Of a DNA stretch of 8,300 nucleotides, positions 1 to 5,585 are shown in pieces. This stretch comes from Nitrogeniibacter sp041600915 (lineage in GTDB: Bacteria > Pseudomonadota > Gammaproteobacteria > Burkholderiales > Rhodocyclaceae). Numbering within the stretch: the first letter of the stretch is position 1; each line of letters opens with the position of its first letter. Both the position numbers and the translations under genes were made by a program. The DNA lies in contig JBFIJC010000153.1 of the NCBI GenBank assembly GCA_041600915.1, positions 1 to 8,300 of the forward strand. The letters are read 5' to 3'. The notes beneath the pieces are model-generated. The model worked only from the letters and a program-made list of their open reading frames with translations. It ran no database searches and was not told where the DNA came from.

Positions 1-50
1 ACCTGCCAGGTGTCGTCGATGATCTGTTGATTCTTGATGAGCTTAGCCAT
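1..50 (-). CDS. DUF934 family protein, N-terminal 16 codons only (partial)
   Basis: This is the start of a gene cut by the left window edge. It begins with ATG at the complement of 48-50 and reads MAKLIKNQQIIDDTWQ before the sequence ends. The start overlaps the end of cysI by 8 nt and is preceded by a strong Shine-Dalgarno, so it is a genuine operon member. Proteins of the DUF934 family commonly follow this kind of CysI in beta- and gammaproteobacteria and often start with a similar short Lys/Ile/Asp-rich stretch. They are described only as probably involved in sulfite reduction; no reaction is established. The assignment rests on position and a short N-terminal resemblance, because no domain is visible in 16 residues. 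In related genomes cysH and cysD/cysN often follow, which would lie left of this window. Confidence 0.7.
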   Translation of the reverse strand, partial: MAKLIKNQQIIDDTWQ

Positions 51-1728
51 TGGCCACCTTCCTTTGCGCGGGCGTCTTGTCGCCATACACAGCTTGCTTG
101 AACGGTTCGACACCAATGCGATGCACCGTGTCGACGAAGAGCTCGTCTTCATGGCGCTGCGCAATATAGGTGTCGATGAGGGTTTCGATCACATCGGGCA
201 CGTCGGCTGCGGCAAACGAGGGGCCGATCACCTTGCCGATGCCGGCCTGGTTGCCCTGACGGCCACCGATGGTGATCTGGTACCACTCCTCGTTGTTCTT
301 ATCGACGCCGAGAATGCCGATGTGGCCCACGTGGTGGTGACCACAGGCGTTCATGCAGCCGGAGATATTCAGCTCCAGATCACCGATGTCGTGCAGGTAG
401 TCGAGGTCGTCGAAACGGCGCTGGACCGATTCGGCGATGGGGATCGACTTGGCGTTGGCCAGGTTACAGAAATCGCCCCCCGGGCAGCAGATCAGATCGG
501 TCAGCAGGCCGATGTTCGGCGTGGCCAGGCCGGCGTCGCGGGCCGCTTGCCACAGTTCGAACAGCTCGGACTGGCGCACGTCTGCGAGCACCACGTTCTG
601 TTCGTGGGTAACGCGCACTTCGCCAAAGCTGTAGCGGTCGGCAAAGTCGGCCACCGTGTCGAGCTGGCTGTCGGTGATGTCGCCCGGTGCCACGCCGGTT
701 TTCTTCAGCGACAACACCACGCTGGCGTAGCCCGGCTGCTTGTGGCCGCGCACGTTGCGCTTGGCCCAGGCCGCGAAGGGCTTGTTGTCGGTCAGCGCGG
801 CGGCGTAAGCGGCGTCGGTCGCCGGCAGGGTGGCGTAGTCCGGATCGACGAAACAGGCGCCGATGCGGTCGACTTCGGCCTGCGTCAGTGTGGCCGGGCC
901 GTCCTTGAGATGCGCCCATTCCTCTTCGACCTGGTCGCGGAAGGCGTCAACGCCCAGCGCCTTGACCAGGATCTTGATCCGCGCCTTGTACATGTTGTCG
1001 CGACGGCCAAAGCGGTTGTACACGCGCAGGATGGCTTCGCAGTAGGTCAGCAGGTGCGGCCAGGCGACGAAGGGGCTGATCTCCTGACCGATGATCGGAG
1101 TGCGACCGAGGCCACCGCCCACAAACACCCGGAAGCCCAGATCGCCGGCCGCGTTCTTGACCAGCTCGAGGCCGATGTCGTGGGCGCGGATCACGGCGCG
1201 GTCGTCGCTTGCGCCGTTGACGGCGATCTTGAACTTGCGCGGCAAAAAGGCGAACTCGGGGTGGAAGGTGCTCCACTGGCGCAGAATCTCGCACCACGGA
1301 CGCGGGTCGACGATTTCGTCAGCGGCGACGCCGGCAAACGGATCGGAGGTCACGTTGCGGATGCAGTTGCCCGAGGTCTGGATGGCGTGCATTTGCACCG
1401 CCGCCAGTTCGCCCAGAATCGTCGGGATGGTCTCGAGTTTCGGCCAGTTGAACTGCATGTTCTGGCGCGTGCTGAAGTGGCCGTAGCCCTTGTCGTAGGT
1501 GCGGGCAATGTGCGCAAGCGTGCGCACCTGGTCCGAGCGCAGGTTGCCATAGGGCACGGCAATGCGCAGCATCGGCGCGTGCTTCTGGATGTAGACGCCG
1601 TTCTGCAGGCGCAGCGGGCGGTACTCGTCTTCGCTCAGTTCGCCGGCGAGGTAGCGGTCGGTCTGGTTGGCGAACTGGACAACCCGTTCATCCACCAGCT
1701 TCTGGTCGTATGCGTCGTAGCGATACAT
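43..1728 (-). CDS. cysI: Assimilatory sulfite reductase hemoprotein (nitrite/sulfite reductase family)
   Basis: The 561-residue protein reduces sulfite to sulfide with six electrons in the cytoplasm, using a siroheme coupled to a 4Fe-4S cluster. All four cluster ligands are visible as C415-x5-C421 (CPGGDFC) and C458-x3-C462 (CMNAC). The anion-binding residues of E. coli SiR have clear counterparts: R88 in TRQNMQ, R124 in the CIRNVTS segment, and K165 and K167 in RKFK. The two ferredoxin-like half-domains and two siroheme half-domains are full length, so it looks intact. It starts with ATG, with GAGAG seven bases upstream inside the end of the TauE gene. The compact form followed by DUF934 resembles the Pseudomonas/betaproteobacterial CysI. 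No CysJ flavoprotein is adjacent, so the electron donor may be ferredoxin or a distant reductase (inference). A nitrite reductase role is less likely, given the cysB and TauE neighbours. Confidence 0.93.
   Translation of the reverse strand: MYRYDAYDQKLVDERVVQFANQTDRYLAGELSEDEYRPLRLQNGVYIQKHAPMLRIAVPYGNLRSDQVRTLAHIARTYDKGYGHFSTRQNMQFNWPKLETIPTILGELAAVQMHAIQTSGNCIRNVTSDPFAGVAADEIVDPRPWCEILRQWSTFHPEFAFLPRKFKIAVNGASDDRAVIRAHDIGLELVKNAAGDLGFRVFVGGGLGRTPIIGQEISPFVAWPHLLTYCEAILRVYNRFGRRDNMYKARIKILVKALGVDAFRDQVEEEWAHLKDGPATLTQAEVDRIGACFVDPDYATLPATDAAYAAALTDNKPFAAWAKRNVRGHKQPGYASVVLSLKKTGVAPGDITDSQLDTVADFADRYSFGEVRVTHEQNVVLADVRQSELFELWQAARDAGLATPNIGLLTDLICCPGGDFCNLANAKSIPIAESVQRRFDDLDYLHDIGDLELNISGCMNACGHHHVGHIGILGVDKNNEEWYQITIGGRQGNQAGIGKVIGPSFAAADVPDVIETLIDTYIAQRHEDELFVDTVHRIGVEPFKQAVYGDKTPAQRKVANG
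57..65 (-). promoter_or_regulatory. ribosome binding site of the DUF934 gene
   Basis: The minus strand reads AAAGGAAGG here, six bases before the ATG at 50. It lies inside the last codons of cysI. This supports the short DUF934 frame at the window edge as a real gene start, and not a chance ATG, and fits translational coupling with cysI. Confidence 0.6.
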
Positions 1729-1738
1729 ATTTTTTCTC

Positions 1739-2518
1739 TCAGTGAGTAATCATTTTTGCGCCCACCAGCACCAGGGTGCTGGCCAGGATCGGGCGCAGAA
1801 CGCGGTCGGGGACCCGCGCTGAAACATGGCTGCCAAGCCAGATGCCGGGCAAGGAGCCAATCAACAGGCTGCCGAGCAGAGCCCAGTCAACCGTGCCCAA
1901 GGCCCAATGGCCCATACCGGCCACCGCCGTGAGCGGCACCGCATGCGCGATGTCGGAGCCCACGATGCGCAGCGAAGGCAGCGCAGGATACAGAAAGAAC
2001 AAGGCGGTGACACCGAGCGCGCCTGCGCCGACCGATGAGATCGACACCAGCACGCCGAGCACGACGCCGGTTGCAATGGTGAGGTTGCGGGTGCGGCGCG
2101 GGTCCGGCGTGTCGCCCATCACGCGGGTCGAAAACGCCTGGATGCGACTGCGAAACACGATGGCCACGGCGGTCAGCACCAGCGCCACACCGAGTGCAAA
2201 AGTGATGACATGCGTGGCGCCACCCATGCCGCCCGGCGCGTAGCGATGCACCGCCCACAGGGTGACCAGCGCCGCCGGAATACTGCCCGTCGCCAGCCGG
2301 CGCGTGATCTGCCAGTCCACCGAGCCCTTGAGGCTGTGTGCCAGCGTGCCGCCCGCCTTGGTGATGGCCGCGTACAGCAGGTCGGTGCCCACCGCCACCG
2401 ACGGATGAATGCCGAACATCAGCACCAGCAACGGCGTCATCAGCGAGCCGCCGCCCACGCCGGTGAGACCGACGATGGCGCCAACTGCGAATCCGGCGAT
2501 GGTGTAGGCAAAGTCCAT
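1739..2518 (-). CDS. TauE/SafE family anion permease (sulfite exporter or sulfate importer)
   Basis: The 259-residue integral inner-membrane protein has about eight hydrophobic segments. It shows the internal duplication typical of TauE/SafE: GLTGVGGGS (17-25) with the GTDLLYAAITKAGG stretch (44-57) in the first half, and SSVGAGALG (161-169) with GSDIAHA (187-193) in the second. A charged loop at about residues 123-145 separates the halves. I start it at ATG 2518, because AGAGG at 2528-2532 is nine bases upstream. The longer frame uses TTG at 2527, which would sit almost on the Shine-Dalgarno. The gene leads the operon with cysI 10 nt downstream, so its substrate is probably a sulfur oxyanion. 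Family members are reported to export sulfite or sulfoacetate, or to import sulfate, and sequence alone does not decide the direction. Confidence 0.87.
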   Translation of the reverse strand: MDFAYTIAGFAVGAIVGLTGVGGGSLMTPLLVLMFGIHPSVAVGTDLLYAAITKAGGTLAHSLKGSVDWQITRRLATGSIPAALVTLWAVHRYAPGGMGGATHVITFALGVALVLTAVAIVFRSRIQAFSTRVMGDTPDPRRTRNLTIATGVVLGVLVSISSVGAGALGVTALFFLYPALPSLRIVGSDIAHAVPLTAVAGMGHWALGTVDWALLGSLLIGSLPGIWLGSHVSARVPDRVLRPILASTLVLVGAKMITH

Positions 2519-2527
2519 GTAATCCAA

Positions 2528-2532
2528 CCTCT
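2528..2532 (-). promoter_or_regulatory. ribosome binding site of the TauE-family gene
   Basis: AGAGG on the minus strand lies nine bases before ATG 2518 and one base from TTG 2527. The spacing favours the ATG as the true start and removes three residues from the longest reading frame. Confidence 0.55.
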
Positions 2533-2585
2533 AATGTTGCATTGCATCGTACGGATTGCGGATAGATCAGAACAGGGGCAGTGGG

Positions 2586-2613
2586 TTAAACTTAAATAAT
2601 CAAAAGTTATTTA
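2586..2613. promoter_or_regulatory. candidate CysB operator/promoter region between tauE and cysB
   Basis: The divergent gap between the TauE gene and cysB is GC-poor here, against the GC-rich surroundings. It contains an exact inverted repeat: TAAATAA at 2593-2599 and TTATTTA at 2607-2613, separated by the seven bases TCAAAAG. LysR-type activators usually bind imperfect AT-rich dyads in divergent gaps next to their own gene, and CysB sites are AT-rich. The position, 46-67 nt upstream of the cysB start and about 75 nt upstream of the tauE start, suits both autoregulation of cysB and activation of the tauE-cysI operon. I see no convincing -35/-10 pair on either strand, which is compatible with an activator-dependent promoter but does not prove it. 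Confidence 0.4.
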
Positions 2614-2648
2614 GACTGCTGTGCTACCGATGCGGAGGCGCAGTCAAC

Positions 2649-2653
2649 AGGAG
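2649..2653 (+). promoter_or_regulatory. ribosome binding site deciding the cysB start
   Basis: AGGAG lies eight bases before GTG 2662 and only two bases before the alternative GTG at 2656. The spacing and the conserved family N-terminus MNFQQLRY both point to 2662. Confidence 0.65.
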
Positions 2654-2661
2654 CGGTGATC

Positions 2662-3603
2662 GTGAATTTCCAGCAATTGCGTTACATCGTTGAAGTCGAG
2701 CGCAACGGACTGAATGTGTCTGAAGCGGCGGAGACCTTGTTTACCTCCCAGCCAGGGGTCTCGAAGCAGATCCGGGCACTGGAGGAGGAGCTGGGCGTGG
2801 CGATCTTTGTGCGTCACGGCAAGCGGATTGTTGACGTCACCGAGCCGGGCCGGGAGATGCTGGCGATCGCGCGCCGGGTGCTGGCCGATGCCGACAACCT
2901 GCAGCGCGTGGGCGAAGAGTTTCGCAATGAAGGCCAGGGCCGGCTGTCGATCGCCACCACCCATACGCAGGCGCGGTACAAGCTGCCCAAGGTGATCGCC
3001 GAGTTCACCCGGCGTTACCCCAAGGTGCGGCTGGAGTTGCACCAGGGCAGCCCGAGCCAGGTCTGCGACATGGTCTTGTCGGGCCATGCCGACCTGGTGA
3101 TCGCCACCGAGGCCATTTCGGACTACCCCGATCTGGTGATGCTGCCGTGCTACCAATGGAATCGCGGTGTGGTGGCGCCCAGCGATCACCCCATTCTCAA
3201 GGCCAAGCCACTGAGTCTGGAGGAGATCGCGCGCTGGCCGATCGTCACCTACGACTCGGCGTTTACCGGGCGTGGCCAGATGAACAAGGCCTTTCTGGGG
3301 CGCGGGCTGAAGCCCAATGTGGTGCTCACCGCCATCGACTCGGACGTGATCAAGACCTATGTGCGTATGGGGCTCGGTATCGGCATCGTGGCCAGCATGG
3401 CTTTTGACCCGTTGATGGACAAAGGCCTGGGTATGAGCGATGCCGGTCACTTGTTCGAATCGAGCACCACGCGCATTGGCATCCGCCGCAATGTGTGGCT
3501 GCGTGGCTATATCTATGCGTTTGTCGAGCTGTTTGCGCCAGCGCTGAGCCGCCATGTGGTCGAAGCCGCGCGGGCCGGCGGCGGGACGGACCCCGGTCTG
3601 TAG
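2662..3603 (+). CDS. cysB: CysB, LysR-type activator of sulfur assimilation
   Basis: This 313-residue cytoplasmic regulator has an N-terminal winged helix-turn-helix (about 1-60), with the recognition region TSQPGVSKQIRALEEELG at 28-45, and a two-lobed effector domain (about 90-300). The effector pocket matches E. coli CysB at identical numbering: T100, T102 and Q103 in TTHTQARY, T149 in IATE, and T202 in FTGR. That is strong evidence for CysB and not Cbl or a generic LysR protein. CysB proteins sense N-acetylserine and sulfate/thiosulfate and activate cys operons under sulfur limitation. The start is GTG 2662, giving the family-typical MNFQQLRY; the GTG at 2656 would add two residues with poor ribosome spacing. 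It is divergent from the tauE-cysI operon, its likely target. The C-terminal tail after about residue 303 is Gly/Asp-rich and variable. Confidence 0.95.
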   Translation: MNFQQLRYIVEVERNGLNVSEAAETLFTSQPGVSKQIRALEEELGVAIFVRHGKRIVDVTEPGREMLAIARRVLADADNLQRVGEEFRNEGQGRLSIATTHTQARYKLPKVIAEFTRRYPKVRLELHQGSPSQVCDMVLSGHADLVIATEAISDYPDLVMLPCYQWNRGVVAPSDHPILKAKPLSLEEIARWPIVTYDSAFTGRGQMNKAFLGRGLKPNVVLTAIDSDVIKTYVRMGLGIGIVASMAFDPLMDKGLGMSDAGHLFESSTTRIGIRRNVWLRGYIYAFVELFAPALSRHVVEAARAGGGTDPGL

Positions 3604-3614
3604 CCGTCTGTTTA

Positions 3615-4592
3615 TCAGGCGATCAGCGTGGTGCTGAGCTCGGGGCGCCCGGCCGCGAGCGCCAGCATCAGGGCAATGCGCGCCTTGGCGGGATTGAGCT
3701 CACCGCTGGCGGGCGGCTGTGCGGCGTCGGCCGAGTGGGCCACGCGGCCGTGGGCGACGCGGGTGGAGCGAAGCACGGGAATGCCTTTGCCCTGAGCGGT
3801 GAGTACCGCCTGCTGCCAGCTTGCCGGCAGGCTGCCGTTGCCGGGCAGGGCGAGGACGATGCCTTGGGCGCCGCGTGCTATGGCCGCGTCGAGCAGATCG
3901 GGATCGCTGCCGGCGGCGACATACAGAATGTCGACACGCGGCAGGTCGGTCTGCCCGGTCAGCGCATCGATCGGCACACAACCGGCCTGCGCGAGCGCGG
4001 GCGGGTGATAGAACTGCACCGGCTGTGCCGCGCCGAGCGGGCCGCGCGCAGGGGCGGCGATGGCGTCGAGCGCTTCGGTATCGGTTTTGATGATGTCAGC
4101 GGCGGCAAAGATCAGTCCGTTCACCACGACCAAAGCGCCTTTATTCACGCTGGATGTATGCGCGGCAACGGCCACCGCCTGATACAGATTCATGGGGCCG
4201 TCGGCAGACAGCGCGCTGGCCGGGCGCATGGCGGCGGTCAGCACGACCGGTTTGCCCGGCGGCAGGCACAGGTGCAAAAACCAGGCGGTTTCTTCCAGCG
4301 TGTCGGTGCCGTGGGTGATGACCACGCCGTCGCAGTCGGCGCGCGCCAGGTGATGCTGCACGCGGGCCAGCAGCGTCAGCCAGTGCGCCGGGCACATGTC
4401 CTTGCTGTCGATGGAAAACAGCGCTTCGCAGTCGAGCTGCGCGAGATCGCCCAGCCCCGGTACGGCGGCGACGAGCACGGCCGGGTCGAGCGCGCCGGCG
4501 GTGTAGCCGGTGGTGTCGGTGGCACTTGCCGCCTGGCCGGCGATGGTGCCGCCGGTGGTGAGCAGGCTCAGGCGAGGCGGTGTCGACGTCAT
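3615..4592 (-). CDS. L-asparaginase (type II-like sequence, no signal peptide)
   Basis: This 325-residue amidohydrolase converts asparagine, and possibly glutamine, to the acid plus ammonia. Both catalytic signatures are present: TTGGTIAG (12-19, nucleophile candidate T13) and THGTDTLEET (93-102, with T96 and D97). K169 in IIKT matches the second-triad lysine of E. coli AnsB (K162). The C-terminal SGELNPAKARI motif (296-306) is also typical. The TGGTIAG form groups it with AnsB-like enzymes and not AnsA, yet the protein begins MTSTPPRLS directly before the first strand, with no signal peptide, so it is probably cytoplasmic. Its ATG overlaps the stop of the upstream binding-protein gene (ATGA), and I see no good Shine-Dalgarno, which suggests translational coupling. 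It ends 11 nt from the cysB stop, convergently. Confidence 0.92.
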   Translation of the reverse strand: MTSTPPRLSLLTTGGTIAGQAASATDTTGYTAGALDPAVLVAAVPGLGDLAQLDCEALFSIDSKDMCPAHWLTLLARVQHHLARADCDGVVITHGTDTLEETAWFLHLCLPPGKPVVLTAAMRPASALSADGPMNLYQAVAVAAHTSSVNKGALVVVNGLIFAAADIIKTDTEALDAIAAPARGPLGAAQPVQFYHPPALAQAGCVPIDALTGQTDLPRVDILYVAAGSDPDLLDAAIARGAQGIVLALPGNGSLPASWQQAVLTAQGKGIPVLRSTRVAHGRVAHSADAAQPPASGELNPAKARIALMLALAAGRPELSTTLIA

Positions 4593-5494
4593 TGGAAGGG
4601 CTTGTCGTTGGGCTCGCGGAACAGCGCGCGCATGCTGTCGGAGAGCGGGAAGTTGAGGTTCAACTGCTTGGGCGGAATCGGTTGCATGAACCACCGCGTG
4701 TAGATGCGCTCGGCCTCGCCGGAGGTCATCAGCTGGGTCAGGGTGTCGTCGACCAGTTGCTTCATGGCCTGATCGCCCTTGCGGATCATGCAGCCGTAGG
4801 CCTCGAAGGAGCGCGGCGTGCCGGTGACGACCCAGTCGGTCGGACGGGGCGATTTGGCGCGCTCGCCATAGAGCAAGGCGTCGTCGAGCATGAAGGCGTC
4901 GGCGCGACCGGTTTCGAGCGTCAGAAAGCTCTCGCCGTGATCGCGCGCGGTGATCAGCGTCAGGTCGATCTGGCGCTCTTCCTTCATTTGTCGCAGCAGG
5001 TGCTCGGAGGTGGTGCTGGCGGTGGTGACGACACGCTTGCCATTGAGGTCGTTGAAGTCGGCAATGCCAGAGTCGCGGCGAGTGAGCACGCGGGTGCCGA
5101 TGACGAAGATGGTGTTGGAGAAGCTCACCCGCTTGGCGCGCTCTGAGTTGTGTGTGGTCGAGCCGCACTCGAAGTCGATCTCGCCTTTGTGGATCAGGCG
5201 GAAGCGATTGCCCGAGGTGATCGGCACCAGTTCGACCGGCAGTTTCGGGTTGCCCAGGCGTTGGCGGATGGCGTCGACGATCTTCAGCGCAAAATCGTGC
5301 GAATAGCCGACGACCTGACCGTTTTCATCAAGATAGGAGAAGGGCACCGAGGAGAGCCGGTGGCCCAGCCGGATGGCGCCGTGCTCGCGGATGGACGTGA
5401 GCGTGTCCTCTGCCGCGACTGGGGCCGAGGTGTCGGCGCAGGCGCCGAATGCGGCAAAAGTGGTGAGCAGTAGCAGCAGACCTCGTCGGATCAC
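4589..5494 (-). CDS. gltI: GltI-like periplasmic glutamate/aspartate-binding protein
   Basis: This 301-residue solute-binding protein (family 3) would deliver glutamate, aspartate or related amino acids to an ABC permease. A signal peptide is clear: MIRR, a Leu-rich core at 5-17, and a likely cleavage after A20 in GACA. C18 gives only a poor lipobox (F-G-A-C). The mature part carries GltI hallmarks: LGHR (43-46), PFSYLD (51-56), ECGSTTHNSERAKRVSFS (109-126), YGCM (233-236) and the tail PPKQLNLNFPLSDSMRALF (274-292). C110 and C235 may form a disulfide, by analogy with GltI. The start codon is GTG 5494, with GAGAG six bases upstream. The gene overlaps the downstream asparaginase by 4 nt. No permease or ATPase genes are adjacent on either side, so its transport partners must be elsewhere. 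The pairing suggests uptake of acidic amino acids or amides linked to deamidation (inference). Confidence 0.9.
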   Translation of the reverse strand: MIRRGLLLLLTTFAAFGACADTSAPVAAEDTLTSIREHGAIRLGHRLSSVPFSYLDENGQVVGYSHDFALKIVDAIRQRLGNPKLPVELVPITSGNRFRLIHKGEIDFECGSTTHNSERAKRVSFSNTIFVIGTRVLTRRDSGIADFNDLNGKRVVTTASTTSEHLLRQMKEERQIDLTLITARDHGESFLTLETGRADAFMLDDALLYGERAKSPRPTDWVVTGTPRSFEAYGCMIRKGDQAMKQLVDDTLTQLMTSGEAERIYTRWFMQPIPPKQLNLNFPLSDSMRALFREPNDKPFQ

Positions 5495-5585
5495 AGGCGG
5501 CTCTCGTCAGCTGGCAAAGGCCGTATTGTGCCCTGAGTCGCTGTCGCTGACGACCTTGGGGCGAGCAGCATGGGGCGTCGAAAGC
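5495..5585 (-). other. 91-nt gap between the antiporter and binding-protein genes
   Basis: Both flanking genes are on the minus strand. The gap contains a CACAAT stretch on the minus strand (complement of 5525-5530) that could be a weak -10 for the gltI-ansB pair, but no matching -35 is visible. I see no strong hairpin with a U-run that would end the antiporter transcript. The three genes may therefore be partly co-transcribed. Confidence 0.25.

Noticed and set aside
34..1749. A 571-codon open frame on the plus strand covering all of cysI antisense
   Set aside because: It mirrors the codon pattern of a strongly supported cysI in high-GC DNA. Its product is a low-complexity Val/Ala/Arg/His-rich string with no recognisable domain or ribosome binding site.
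3623..3637. A small hairpin, TCAGC-GTGGT-GCTGA, as a terminator at the cysB/asparaginase junction
   Set aside because: The stem is only 5 bp, lies within the last asparaginase codons, and has no T-run on either strand.
3495..4703. A 402-codon plus-strand frame spanning the cysB end and the asparaginase
   Set aside because: It overlaps two well-supported genes in other frames, has a Gly/Arg/His-rich composition and shows no family motif. It is a high-GC shadow.
4593..5168. The upstream extension of the asparaginase frame to 5168
   Set aside because: The extension is Arg/His-rich and lies antisense-free within gltI in another frame. The asparaginase family N-terminus begins only at the ATG at 4592.
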